Notes: a model not told the origin generated them from the letters alone. Shown: positions 34,205-47,000, numbered from the stretch's first letter. The stretch: 64,000 nucleotides of DNA from Kingdonia uniflora (GCA_014058105.1 JACGCM010000393.1:520501-584500); one strand, 5' to 3'. Program-made: numbers and translations.

Positions 34205-34719
34205 TGATAGACGCGTAATATTTACGTGTACAACTCCTAAATTTCTATCTACTTAGTCATTTATTAAATAAATGTGACACTAATAGTGTTTTTTTTTTGT
34301 ATTTACAGAAATCGGTCACATGATATACAAGTCGTACATTTTTTCAGTTTTAAAAAAAAAACAAGGGTGATGCACTCCAACAATGATTCTCATTTGAAGT
34401 TGTCAACCAAAGGCCCATGCATGGAAACCCATTTAAGAGAATTAAATATAGATATTATTTTCATGAGTTGTAATATATATGCATGATATTAGGCATTGTT
34501 TAGGGGATTTTATATTAATGGTGATATTTTGTAACATTTCCTATACTTTATAAATAGGAGGGGAATCCCACCCATTAGAGATGATCTTGAAGAGTGTAAA
34601 TATCAAAATTTAATAAGCAATAAAGTTCTTATTCTTCTCTTATTCTTGTTTTTTTTACTTTTATCGTAGTAATAGTAGTATGACAATGATCAAAGCACTA
34701 CTAGAATTAGCGTCAATGG

Positions 34720-34975
34720 CCACTGCTCTGGCCGTGGCTAAAACCATTTGCCACGGCTACACCCGTGGCTAGGGTCGTGTCAACTAGTGGTGTGGCCAAT
34801 ACTCTAGCACAAACCTGCCTGTGGCTATTGTATTACTTTTGGTACGAAAATGACCGTGGCTATTGCATCACTTTTGGCACGAATATGACCGTGGCTAATA
34901 CTTTTCAATAACTACAAAACTTTATGTGGCTATTACATGTCAATGACTACGCACCCAACCGTGGCTAAAAAAATT
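34720..34975. repeat. CACTA left subterminal repeats
   Basis: Words of the form gccgtggcta, ccgtggctatt or their complement gccacggcta occur about nine times, spaced by 15-45 bases. They mirror a looser set at 38940-39035. Confidence 0.8.
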
Positions 34976-35125
34976 TACAAAGAAAAAAAATATAAATTTG
35001 CCTCGCAAGCACCAAAGAATATTCCACAAATAGTGACATCATTATATAACAATACACAATTTATTATCATAATATCTTAGACAATTACATAAATCAAAGA
35101 AATATAAGCCAAAAAGTATCCTCCA

Positions 35126-36165
35126 ATGGCAACACAATTTGTCAAAGCATCTTTAACCGTCCATTGTGAACAACTATGCACTAGTACTACTACTCTGTCT
35201 TGCTCTTGCTCTTCTTCTTTCTCAGTCCCAGGCAAAGATGGTAAAACCATCCAACTCCATCAAGTGCCTCTTCTTCTTCTACTATTAGTAGTAGCATCTG
35301 CAATGGAGTACAACAACAATGATATAATTGCCACCACGTCTACCTTCAGCAGAAATGATTTCCCACCAGACGTTTTTGGTGCCGGATCATCGGCTTACCA
35401 GATTGAAGGAGCAGCATCAGAAGATGGAAGAAAACCAAGCATTTGGGATACTTTCACCCATGCTGAAAAAATTGCAGACAAGAGTAACGCGGACATTGGA
35501 TCAGACCAATACCACAAGTACAAGAATGACGTAAAATTAATGCAAGATATGGGATTGGATGCCTACAGAATGTCCATCTCCTGGTCTAGGCTCATTCCAG
35601 ATTTTATCGGTCTCAATCATTATCAAGTATTTTATGTGTCTGACATCGCTAGAAGCTTGGATGATAACAGCAGAGACTACATGTTAGATATCTCTGCAAG
35701 AATAGGAGGCCTTCCAACGATAAGGGTACAGAAAAATACAAAAGAATTTCTGGATTTTAGTAGGTTGAAAGGCCCCCCAGAGTTGCCATTAGCTCAATGG
35801 GGACTGCAAAGACTGTTGGAGTATGTTAGGGTAAATTACAAGAATCCTGCAATTGAAATCACTGAAAATGGATTTCCATTACTCACTTCTACGGGTCGCA
35901 ATGACACTAAAAGAGTCGAGTACTTACAAGTATACATTGAAAGCTTGCTTACATCCATATGGATGGGATCAAATCTCAGGGGATACTTTGTTTGGTCTTC
36001 ATGGACTGCTTCGAGCTTCTGTTTGGATACACTGTTGAGTACGGTCTCTATGAAGTCGACTTCAATGACAAGGATCGGAAAAGGTACCCCAAATTTTCAG
36101 CTGAGTGGTACACTACTTTCCTTGCAAAACATGGAAAGGAAAGAAAGTCGTTTAGCTATTAAATA
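35126..36165 (+). pseudogene. GH1 beta-glucosidase retrocopy with internal deletion
   Basis: GH1 enzymes hydrolyse beta-glucosides. The frame gives a leader with a Leu-rich signal-like core ([11 protein letters not shown]), then [47 protein letters not shown]. From there it jumps in frame to [15 protein letters not shown]. About 200 residues are gone, including the TFNEP acid/base motif. The nucleophile region remains ([12 protein letters not shown]) with the tail [19 protein letters not shown] frameshift near 35995 moves the ending ([37 protein letters not shown]) to another frame. Plant genes of this family have about a dozen introns, and none is present here, which points to an mRNA origin. 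It is inactive. Confidence 0.85.
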
Positions 36166-36179
36166 CAATGAATAGAAAG

Positions 36180-37380
36180 GTTTGAAAGAAAAAAAAAATC
36201 TATACCTTCGATGTTAGTGTCATAGATACATGACACTAGACTTTTCTAAGCCACCATACCATCTGTAGTACTGTAATTTCACATCTGAAGATGCATAGTG
36301 AAATTTTGGCGGTCCTCCGGTTTAACCCAATCTTAAAGCTTTTGAATTGCCAGCATCTAGTAGGAAGAGCGGTGGGGGATTAAGATCATGGAAAAAAAAG
36401 CATGTTCTTTATAGCATTATTGTAAATTAAACTAGAACATTCATCTTAGATGTGCACTTCATAAGATTTTCAGATTGTGCACCTATAACATATAGATGAT
36501 TTAGAAACCATAAATTATTCTGTTAAGGAATGAAACATGCATGTTGCTTCTTCAACTTGGTTAGAAAACACACATATTTCTCTTAGCTTATCTTCGGTGT
36601 ACTTCATTGTAAGATCTTTAGGTTGCGCATCTATAACATATAGATAAGTTTAAGAGCCCAAAATGGGTAAATCACAAAAACTATTCGAAAAACACAACTA
36701 ATGCCCAAACTTACCCAACTCTTATATTACGAAAACAATTTAGCCTTCAAATTGGATTTTTTTGTAAATTAAGACAATATAATTGAAGCATAAATTTTTT
36801 TAAAAATTGGACCACATAAGACAATGTAACTTTCAATGCCACTATTTTTTTTTCATATATTGTTCAACCGCTCAACATTCTTGTTTCTTAAAGACTTTTA
36901 GTTTATCAAAAACTACTAAAAAATATTGAAGTGTTCCAAGGGGATGCTCAAAATGCAATTATAGGGGATCTTCTTGTTACTCATAAGGTCCACACTACAG
37001 TTCTTATGTCTAACCCAAGATCAAGATGCATCGTGCACATAAACTACTTGTGACAGACCGAGGTATCTTCCATTTCAAGTCATTCAAGAGAATCTTAGGA
37101 GTTTCCAGACACCTAAAGGAGAATTGTTGATTGATTTTTTGTCATCCAGAACTGTCTACCTATGCAACTGAGTAATCTAGTCATGTAGCAAAGTTCAAGG
37201 CTATATTTTTCTTCCATATACTACATCCCACATTTTTCTTACTAGTAATCTCACTTCAACTAGAGACTCAAGATCTACTTGACTTTTCTTATAATTAACT
37301 TTGTAGTTTAAAGGGTAATCTAATCTCTTATAATCAAATAACATGTAATAGTTCTGTTGTCAATACAAACTAAAACTACC
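36180..37380. other. CACTA interior, no clear gene
   Basis: AT-rich. A minus-strand stretch near 37010-37130 (ILLNDLKWKIPRSVTSSLCA) is short and unidentified. It may be another captured fragment. Confidence 0.35.
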
Positions 37381-37409
37381 TAAGATAAAACCCCTTAGAT
37401 CAGCAAGAA

Positions 37410-38860
37410 GATCCTTGTGATGATCTTTCTGAACTGATCTGCTTCTTTTCCTCAGCATTCTCTCTCAAATCACCTGCATCAAAAAAAACCCCAAAAAAAT
37501 AAACTAAATAAACACTAGCTAAACAAAAACCAAACTATGCAGGCTTGATGATAAAAATAACTGTATATATATACCTCCACCAATGCATACATGCTATCAA
37601 ATTACAGCAAAAAAAGAAACCCAATATCATATTATAGCAAACAAAGAAACGCCAAATTAAAAACTATCTCAAATACAGATAAATAATCCTCTCTAGCTAA
37701 CAAAGCAAGTTGGGGCTAATCAAAATCATGCTTATATCAAATAAACAACAAATAATACCTCTAATGGACGTAACAAAAATGATTGAAAGCAGCACAAGAC
37801 TCAAATCAAACCAAACCTTGCATGTGGGTTGTGGGGTTCAAATTAAAATCAAAAACCTTAATACTACCTGCATTAATCTGCTTATTTTCACTCAAATAAA
37901 AAACCCCAGATCCAAGCATGCAAAGGGGTCTCTCCAAAACCACTAAAAATACTAATCAGAAGGAGGAGAAAAAAAATGCATTAAAGGGGGCCTTAAAACA
38001 CACAACCTATACATTTAAAGAGAGGTTTAACCTTGTTTTCAGCTATAATCAATCAACCCCACACCCCCAAAACCAATATTTCTCCAAAACTGGATACAAA
38101 TATACAATGGGTGTCTGTTATATATCAGAGAAAAAAAAAATGGTAAACTTGCCTGTGCTTTCTCCTCTGCGATGAAGTTCACAGATGAGTTTCCCAAATA
38201 CAGTAATCTTATATGTTGTTGTTTGTGTCAAGGTGTGAAACTTGTGTACTACTACAAGTACTCTCTCACTCTCTCTGTTTTTTTTCTTGCCTACATCAAA
38301 ATCAGGGAAGGCAGAGTGGCTTCTGATATACCCTTCTCTCACTCACTCTGTTATATCTTTATTTGTTTGATGATATAGGGTAAATATACGGTAAAAATAC
38401 GTATTATTCTCCAAATCATACTAGCTCATTACAAAAATAGAATCATAAACCCCCAAACAATAGCTACTAATAGAGTCTTTAGATAACACAAAGCACATGA
38501 TCATACTAAACCCCGACTTACAGTTTGAGCAAAATTTAGAGAATCCCCAAATCAATAACAAAATAATAATCCCCAGATCAACAACAAAATAATAATCCCT
38601 AAATTATCAGCAACAAAAAAACCCAAATGATAAATACCTCGAATTTGATGGATTCAATTCGATTAGTAAGTTGCAGTCTACAATTGAGTTTCCAATTGCT
38701 TTAATAAACCATGTGCTTACGCTCATAACACAATCAAGTAAGAAATACAAAGAGAGAGAGAGAGAGAGAGATGCTTTCGTAGCTAAACATACCGACGAGA
38801 GTTTTTTTGATTAAGAGAGGAATGGCCCCAGATGGAGAGATCGGGTTTCTGTAGGGATAA
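37410..38860 (-). pseudogene. Captured 5' part of a probable FLZ (FCS-like zinc finger) gene
   Basis: On the minus strand, CT-rich leader sequence (38860-38795) ends at a GTATGT donor, a second leader piece ends at 38640 (AATTCGAG then GTATTT), and a third block begins after TTGATGCAG (about 37472) with an ATG at 37458. It reads MLRKRSRSVQKDHHKDLLAD and reaches a stop after 30 codons. The start MLRKR-RSVQKD is characteristic of FLZ (DUF581) proteins, SnRK1-binding scaffolds. The FCS zinc finger itself is absent. The introns are kept, unlike the glucosidase copy beside it. Confidence 0.45.
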
Positions 38861-40304
38861 AGAGAGGAGATTAGGTTTAGGTATTTAAAGTTTAACAAGA
38901 AACTATATAAAATAGTGGTACAACCGGTGTAAAGATAGTTTTGGCAACGAATTTTGAGTTCTGGCCATGGTTAAAGTTGTGGCATTTTGTCACTGTCATA
39001 GCTGTGGCCAAAACTAATTGTGATCGTGGCCGTTGGTCTATTTTGAAGTAGTGAAGGGATGAGTAGCTAATCTTCTTAACCAAGGCTAGAGGAAGCTCCA
39101 CCCAATGTAGCCTTAGTGTAGATTGTGTAGCTTAGTTAGAGTAATTACATTATCTTTATCTCGGAATATTGCATATTCGTATTCTTTCATCCTAGGCTTG
39201 ACCATAGCCAGAATTAGGAGTAATAAGATGATAGACACGTAATATTTACGTGTACAACTTCTAAATTTAAATTTGAAATTCTTAGACGCTTGAGACTAAT
39301 CAATTTCGATTGTTTTAGGTCTAAATCGATTAGGTCCGAATTCCTTAGAATTAATGTTCTAACCTAAACCTAAATCGAATCGATACAATTATTTAGTGTT
39401 CACAGGAAATTGGAAATTAAAGAACACAAGCAAAGATTTTTAACCCCGTGGGAAACCTATCTCAGGAGAAAAACCCACAGGTCGCTGTCGAATTGCTTGA
39501 CAGGTAAAACAATATAATATTTAAAAATAATTACAAGTATTCAATTGCTTACAGACTCGATAAGCACATCCCGTGGTTACCTCTCTTATAATCGAACTCT
39601 CCGCAATCAATTCTCCGTTCTCGCAACTTTCCACGTCCTCGCAACGCCTAACGTTCTCGCAACGCCTCGCTCCAATCTCTCGTCGAAGCTCCAAATCTTG
39701 AATCCCACAAGTTCTTCAAATCAAAGTTAGGGTTTCTAAATCATTGATTGATTCAAGGTTGAGATGTTGTTCTCTCTTGAATCTCTCAAATAAAATCTCA
39801 TCTCTCTCTAGAATACAAGTCATAGGTTTTTCAGTTTTTAGAGAAGTTGAGTTAGAAAAAAGAAAAAAATCTCTTTTATTAACAAAACTGAGTTTCGCAA
39901 TTCTTACTCGAATATTTTCTATTATATTCGAATATTTTTCTACTGTCGACAAAAATCGACAACTAGAAAAATAATCAAAATTTGAAAATTTTAAGCAGTA
40001 AAAAAATATTCGAATATTTTTATTCTGCCAAAAAATATTCGAGCAAGATATAAAATATTCGAATATTTTTCTTGTTTTCAAATAAACTCTGCTTTATCAT
40101 TAAACAGATATTTTTCGTATTTTTCATACTCAGAATACTCAAGGCTTGATATTCTAGAATGAAGAGATAGAAACCCACTTACCTGTTCATTGTCAGTCCA
40201 GTTGTAGTTGCTCCATGTATACTCACTGATGACGGATAACCACGAGATAGTGCCGACACCCATACTAGACACTAAATGAAACAAACTCCAAAATGTAAGT
40301 TTCA

Positions 40305-42127
40305 ATCTCCCCATTTGGTTCATTTTGTGTCAAAACTAGAACTAGGTAAGAAAAAAAATACAGACTCTATGGACTGACTCACTCACTGAACATCCATCCA
40401 CAAGGCAACTATCCTCTGTAATCCCTGCACACTAAACAAGGTACATAACGTAACCATTCACATTTAAAATAAGGGATTCAGAGGAAACACAACTTACCTG
40501 TCAGGAACATCTCTCCTCTTTTTTGGCACAGATGAACAAAGGGTTAATAGCAAGTAAAATGGAGAAATAAACCAGTAACACAAAAGATAGTTCAGAAAAG
40601 AGTACTAAAGCACCCATACTCCAAAAATAAGAACATCTCCCCCTCAAAATAATGGTGACCCCCGAACAAAGAAATAAAAGAAAAGTACACAATAGGGAGT
40701 GTCTTTGAAATATAAAAGCAATAGAAGATAACACTCCCCCTAAACACAAGGCATGATAGAAATATAATGAATCTAAAATATCCTATGTAGGCCAAGACAA
40801 CACCCATGTGTTATAAAACAATCATTAGATGAATTACTTGGCGTGTGTGTGTGCATAGTCAGATAGATGCCCGGTTTTCAATGTATTACTCAGCCGTAGT
40901 TAGAATACGTTATCGTAAAGTTGTTTCAACTTAGGCCTCTCAAGGGTTGTCACTCAAAATCACTGAGAATTGACTAGCAAACACTCTGTGTGAAATATGA
41001 ATAATATACAGATAAAAAACTCATATTTCCTCAAAAAATGGCGTACAGTGAGTTCGAAGATCTCATGGAAAAGAACCTCATTTGTCATTAATGGTGTCAA
41101 GTGTAGACTAATATAGATTCCCTATCTCTCATCTTCACTAAACTAACTGTGTTAAACTCAAGATCAAACAAGTCTTGAAAATGTTATAATGTAGGCACGG
41201 GTAGGCAAATGACGGAGTAGGTGTTTTGCTGGAATTCTGAGACTACAGATACACTCTTTCTTCTTCTTCCCTCAAAAACTCATACTTCTTCCCCACCTTT
41301 TTGCTTCCATTTTCTTTTCTTTTTCCTTTTTTTTTCAGCCACAAATTTACATACTAGTTAAAAAATTAGGGATAGACGATCCATTCTTTCATTCAATTTT
41401 TTCCCCCATAACATCATATTATTGCGATCCGAACCTTCTTTTTTTTTTACTGTAAAGTCTCAGAACAAACGGGTAAATAAATAAAAGATTTGGGTATAAA
41501 AGCGAAAAGCTTATTTTTCAAGCACAAAGGGCTACAAATGAATAAAAAATATGGTTAGACAAAACTAAGGCCAAAAATGATGTGTAACAATAAAACGCCT
41601 ATTGTCATATCTTCGGTCTCACATAGTATTTTTTCGTCTCGAATCGAGAATAGGGAATGTTCTATTAAATTAACTTGACTTTGATGTTACCATTGACAAT
41701 TGAGTGAGGAAACAAAAATGAGATCAATAACAACAAGATTAATAGAAGAGTAAATATCTTAACACTCGAAGCTCAAAAAAGGCTAGATCCTCACATAACA
41801 TTAGGTATGAAGTCTCTACATATATCCTCACGTGGTTCTACTCACGATAAGCTTTTAGTTTAAACAAGAGAACCACTGACTATCGTGATTTGTGGTTTTT
41901 CCAAATAATTATCTCATGAGTGAATTATAACACAAAAACGCAATCTAAGTCTAGCAAGAGTATTCTATAGACAAAAGCTTCTAATGTGCAAAGTGTAGGT
42001 AAAAACAAAAATAGGCCAATACCCTACTATCCTCATTATAAGGAAAAAAATAAAGACTAACTGAGATAGGACAATAAACATACCTGAACATTGGAGCATA
42101 CTGATAGCCCGTCCCAGTTATGATACA
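40305..42127. other. Copia interior lacking pol
   Basis: This is where pol would be expected. It is AT-rich with short chance frames only (for example hydrophobic ones at 40501-40807) and no RT, integrase or protease motif. Confidence 0.6.
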
Positions 42128-42640
42128 TTACCTTATTTGTGGCGACAAGTCATCCTTTCGCACCCAAACTGCACGAATCACCTTTCGAGGTGATATTTTT
42201 GGAGCGGACCGCCTACTCACATTCTCACTTTTCACATTAGAAAAATTCACATATGACTTATATTTATATCCCTTGAAAAAGTGTGCATAAGGTTGATAAG
42301 GACCAACAAATCTACAATAAGAAGCAATATGTCCCTTTTGACCACATATACTACAATAATAAGTCTGAGAGTGAGAGACCCGTTTGGCATGATTATGAGT
42401 AGTGGATATCATGTTATGCTTGGGCACCGAAGTAGAAGCTTTCACAAACTTTGTGATTTGAAGAGTCTTGGCATTAGGAAGAGGTTCATCATATCCTAAA
42501 CCCCTTTTGTCACTATCCGTCTTTCCCATATATAACATTTTATCAATATTCTTGGCCCCATGATAAAACTTCTCAAGTTTCTGCTGAGATAGAACTACAT
42601 CAAGCTTGGCCGAACGGAGTTCGTCCAAAGCTAATTTCAT
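42128..42640 (-). pseudogene. Copia gag, C-terminal part with second knuckle
   Basis: It continues the gag on the minus strand after a frame break at 42650-42670: LALDELRSAKLDVVLSQQKL, then a proper CCHC knuckle CSICGQKGHIASYCRF and the ending VIRAVWVRKDDL. The long coiled coil plus a second CX2CX4HX4C and the VWVRK word are typical of SIRE/Maximus gag just before protease. The frame ends at 42128 and no protease follows. Confidence 0.8.
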
Positions 42641-42721
42641 GTTCTCCTTCGCATCATTAACTTCTTTTTTCTAAAAATAGAGCTTTGTCATGAAGGCCTT
42701 GTTTCTCATTCTCAAGTACCT

Positions 42722-44056
42722 CTATCTTGTGACTGTACTCCCAGTTTTGTTTTGAACTTCGCATGTAAGTGTATCAACTTGGTCTTTTAAGACTTTGTTA
42801 CATTTACATAGTTTCATACACTTAGCGAGAGCTTGAGCATACAAGTCCTCAAGATTTGGGTCATCAAACTCATCTTGTTCTTGATTACTCTGTTTTTTAT
42901 CAGAATTTTCAAGTTCAAAGACATCAAAATTATTATTGCCACAATTAAGAAAAGTAGGATAAGCAATATAATTTCCGTTATCAACTACTTGGGTATGACT
43001 CTCATTGTTATCATGTTCATTATCACTGTCATCCCAAGTAACACTGATACTCATAGCTTTATGATTAGTTCTAGATTTCCTGTTAGGAAAACTATGAGCA
43101 TAATGACCAAGCTTATGACACTTATAACATTCAATTTGACTTTGGTTAGTGTCAAGGTTGGTCTGTCGGTTAGTCAGTTTCAGCTGATCATGAGTTTGCG
43201 ACTTACGATTCACTGATTGCCCTTGATTTTGAAATTGACGATTTTGCACAAGGTTTTTAAGCTGGTGACTGATCGAGGCAATCTGTGAATCCATATCGGA
43301 CCCATCATCATTATTTGAACCGGATGAGTTATCAGCTTCTATAGTACCCTTAAAAGAAGAAGAAGATTTAAAAACAATACTTTTGTTCTTCTCAGGGTTT
43401 TTCGTTCTCATCTCGAGTTTAAAAGTTTGCAATTTACCAGCTAATGTATCTGGTTTTATTTTCTTAAGATCCTGAGCTTCCTCTATAACATCACGTCTGG
43501 ATCTAAAGCTCTTGGGAAAGGATCTTAGTACTTTGCGAACTATTTGAACGTCCGAGTAAGATGTTCCTAATGCGGCACTAGTGTTGGCAATATCACTTAG
43601 TCTCGCATAAAATTTATCAGAGGTTTCATTCTCATCTATTCGAATATTCTTTAATTGTGAGGTAAGCATCTGCAATTTCCTTTCCTTAACTGTATCATCA
43701 CCTTCATGAGTTCGAACTAATATGTCCCAAGCTTCTTTTGAAGTAGTACAAGCAGAGAGATGTCGAAACTCACTTTGGCTCACAACCATAAAGATTGTAT
43801 TGAGGCCTTTAGAATTATAGCCGGCGGTATCCTTTTCATCCTTTATCCATTGATTCCTAGGTTTCCGGACCTCTATGGCATCTCGTGGTGCTTCTCGCAT
43901 CTTAGTAGGATACGACCAACCATCCTCAATGGCAATCCATACATCTTCTCTGATTGATTGTAAGAATGCAACCATTCAGACTTTCCAGTATGGGTAATCT
44001 TGGCCATCAAAGAGTGGAGGGCGATTTACAGGACCTCCAAACTTCTCGGAACTCAT
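42722..44056 (-). pseudogene. Copia gag, N-terminal part with CCHC knuckle
   Basis: The frame starts at 44056 (MSSEKFGGPVNRPPLFDGQD), meets a TGA after YPYWKV where Arg or Lys is usual, and continues open from 43975. It contains the UBN2/gag region (LSACTTSKEAWDILVRTHEG, QMLTSQLKNIRIDENETS, VRKVLRSFPKSF) and the knuckle CYKCHKLGHYAHSFPNRK, in which the last Cys of CCHC is Phe. Downstream is an acidic region and a coiled coil (LAKCMKLCKCNKVLKDQVD). It packages genomic RNA in intact elements. The nonsense codon and knuckle change argue it is dead. Confidence 0.85.
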
Positions 44057-47000
44057 TATTCTCAAGCGAACTATCCAGGACCCACGCGTAGATTGTTAAA
44101 CCTCAAAGCGTGACCGCTCTGATGCCAATTGAAATTCCTAGATGCTTAAGACAAATCAATTTCGACTGTTTTAGGTATAAATCGATTAGGTCCGAATTCC
44201 TTAGAATTAATGTTCTAACCTTAACCTAAATCGAATCGATACAATTATTTAGTGTTAACAGGCAATTGGAAATTAAAGAACATAAGAAAAGATTTTTAAC
44301 CCTGTGGGAAATCTTTTTTGGGAGAAAAACCCACAGGTCGCTGTCGAATCGCTCGACAGCTAAAACAATCTAATATTGAAAAAGAATTACAAGTATTCAA
44401 TTACTTACAGACTCGATAAACACATCCCGTGGTTACCTCTCTTATAATCGATCTCCCCGCAATCAATTCTCCGTTCTCGCAACTTCCCACGTCCTCACAA
44501 CGCCTCGCTCCAATCTCTCGTCGAAGCTCCAAATCTTGAATCCCACAAGTTCTTCAAATCAAAGTTATAGTTTCTAAATCATTGATTAATTCAAGGTTGA
44601 GTTATTGTTCTCTCTTGAATCTCTCAAAGAAAATCTCCTCTCTCTCTAGAATACAAACCATAGGTTTTTCAGTTTTAGAGAAGTTGAGTTAAAAAAAAGG
44701 AAAAATTCTCTTTTATTAACAAAACTGAGTTTCGCGATTCTTACTCGAATATTTTTTATTATATTCGAATATTTTTCTACTGTCGACAAAAATCGACAAC
44801 TAGAAAAATAATCAAAATTTGAAAATTTTAAGCAGTAAAAAATATTCGAGCAAGATATGAAAATATTCGAATATTTTTATTCTGCCAAAAAATATTCGAG
44901 CAAGATATAAAATATTCGAATATTTTTCCTGTTTTCAAATAAACTCTGTTTTATCATTAAACATATATTTTTCGTATTTTTCATACTCCTTAGAATACTC
45001 AAGGCTTGATATTCTAGAATGAAGAGATAGAAACCCACTTACCTGTTTAGTGTCAGTCCAGCTGTAGTCGCTCCATGTACACTCACTGACGACAGATAAC
45101 CACGAGATAGTGCCGACACCCATGCTAGACACTAAATGAAACAAACTCCAAAATGAAAGTTTCAATATCTACCTAGTCATTTATTAAATAAATGCGACAC
45201 TAATTGTGCTTTTGTTTGTATTTACAGAAATTGGTCACATGATAAACAAGTCGTACATTTTTCCGATTTTTAATGAAGAACAAGGGTGATGTACTCCAAC
45301 AATGATTCTCATTTGAAGTTGTCAACCAAAGGCCCATGCATAGAAGCCCATTGAAGAGAATTAAATATAGATACTATTCTCATGAGTTATAATATCTATG
45401 CATGATTTTAGGCATTGTTTAGGGGATTTTATATTAATGGTGATATTTAGTAACCCTTTCTATACTCTATAAATAGGAGGGGAATTCCACCCATGAGGGA
45501 GCATCTTGGAGAGTGTAATCAAAGTTCAATAAGCAATAAAGTTCTTGTTCTTCCCTTGTTCTTGTCTTTTAATTTTATCGTAGTAATAGTAGTATGACAA
45601 TGATCAAAGGGATGAGTAGCTAATCTTCTTAGCCAAGGCTAGAAGAAGCTCCACCAAATGTAGCCTTAATATAGATTGTGTAGCTTAGTTAAAGTAATTA
45701 CTTCCTCTTTATCCCAGAATATTGCATATTTGTATTCCTTCGTCCTATGCTTAACCATAGCTAGGATTAAGAGGAATAATGAATATATGTAACCATCTTG
45801 TTGGACCATAACAAGATAGGTTAGGAACATGGAGAAGAGAACATAATCCATACTTATCAACCGAACCATGGTTGAGTAAGTTGGTTTATGGGTAGTTCCC
45901 AATTACTAAATCTCTTGTATATTTTGATGTATTGCATATGCCCGACCAAGAATATGCAATACGGGAACTCGTAATTTACTTTAATTATTTATACTATCTA
46001 AATGGTTACAAAGGGTAGAGTTGAATCGATGCCTTGGTTTTCACTCCAATTTATCTTATAATTTGTTTCGTTCTTCTTTTTATTTTAAAACCTACACAAA
46101 CTCGTTGTTATTGGATAAAACTAGTAACTCAAAGTATAATTCGCACCACAAGTCTCCTGGGATACAACCACGCTTACCCTTGAACTTAACGGTACAGCGT
46201 GCGCTTGCGGGTCTTTTAAGACGTCGGATTATAATCGATCAAGTTTTTAGCCCCGTTGTCGGGGACTTACAAAGTTGTTTTTTATTTTTGAGTTGTTTTA
46301 TTTTAAGCCAATTTTTCATTCTTGTTTTTCTTTTCTTTTTCTTTTCTTCTTTTTTTTGGATCCGGAAATACGTGATTGAGTGATTGGCTCAAACTTTTTT
46401 GGCGCTACAGTAGCTGTGAAGTTTGTCCCTGAATATTTTACCATTTTTGATCATCTATACTTCACAATTGGGAAATACATTTGCTACAAAAGTTTGAGAT
46501 AATTCAAATCCCTTCCGGAATTACTTTAGATCATATTTTTCGGTATTGTCGTTTGTGAGTTACAGCCTTTTGAAAAAATAGTAAAAAAAAGTCTCCGTTA
46601 AGGACGCCGCTGTATATTCATCACTTGTTTTGAGTATTAGGGATGCCAAATTCTAGAAAAAATTTCTTGAATATTATTCTTTTCAGAATTATCTATCCAA
46701 ATTGAAATTATTTATTGCTCTCTCTGAACCGAGCTGAAAGATATGCGTATTTGAAAAATTAGGGCATCATAGACTACAATACACTTGGAAATTAAATTAA
46801 TATTGTTGTCGCAAGTTCATTAATCCTTTTTCTTTTGTTTTATAGGATAGTCACAAAGTTGGAAACGAGATGGATAATACACAAAGCTAAAAGTATCGTC
46901 AAATCCATCCTTCTTGTACCCCCTAAGTGAAAGGGCACTTCCTTATATTGCCTCCTAAGTAAAGAGGCGGCCACAACTACACCGGGAAACACTTCCCGTA

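Larger units (their letters stand above)
34696..39053. mobile_element. CACTA (CMC) transposon, 4358 bp, carrying captured genes
   Basis: Ends are CACTACTAGAA at 34696 and ...TTGAAGTAGTG at 39053, with 3-bp target duplication AAG (34693-34695 and 39054-39056). An uninterrupted LTR copy elsewhere (45600 region) shows the empty site. Both subterminal regions carry many copies of CCGTGGCTA-like words in both orientations (about nine in 34720-34970 and five in 38940-39035), the typical transposase-binding repeats. No transposase is present. The interior carries a beta-glucosidase copy (+) and a probable FLZ gene start (-), so it is a non-autonomous, gene-carrying element. Confidence 0.9.
34205..39225 (+). 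repeat. LTR copy 1, partial (about 660 bp), split by CACTA
   Basis: LTR positions 1-490 are at 34205-34695 and continue at 39057-39225 after the CACTA element. It includes the TATA box TATAAATA at 34549-34556. It then stops and a new LTR start follows at 39229, so the last ~425 bp of this LTR are missing. Confidence 0.8.
39274..45164 (-). mobile_element. Copia (SIRE-like) retrotransposon, gag only, about 5.9 kb
   Basis: LTRs are 39274-40304 and 44130-45164, both TGAAATTC...AAGTTTCA on the plus strand. The element reads on the minus strand: PBS TGGCATCAGAGC (44116-44127), one mismatch from the initiator-Met PBS usual in Copia, then gag, then a purine tract (AAATGGGGAGA) at 40305-40320. The target duplication is ATATC at 45165-45169 and AAATT at 39269-39273, two changes from each other but in register with uninterrupted LTR copies. 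Nothing of pol was found in 40305-42127, so it is non-autonomous. The LTRs differ by an 18-bp indel and a short duplication. Confidence 0.85.
39229..46241 (+). repeat. LTR copy 2, full length (about 1.1 kb), split by Copia element
   Basis: It starts TGATAGACACG at 39229, is interrupted at 39274, resumes at 45165 and ends CGATCA at 46241. The TATA box TATAAATA lies near 45472. A PBS-like stretch (agccccgttgtcggggac) follows at 46248-46265, so this is a 5' LTR. Confidence 0.85.

Noticed and set aside
40501..40807. Two overlapping hydrophobic minus-strand frames resembling membrane proteins
   Set aside because: They lie in the non-coding remainder of the Copia element. Composition follows from T-rich DNA, and an env-like protein could not be supported.
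46021..46383. 120-codon frame at the LTR/leader boundary
   Set aside because: It crosses the LTR end and PBS and is not preserved in the other LTR copies beyond chance.
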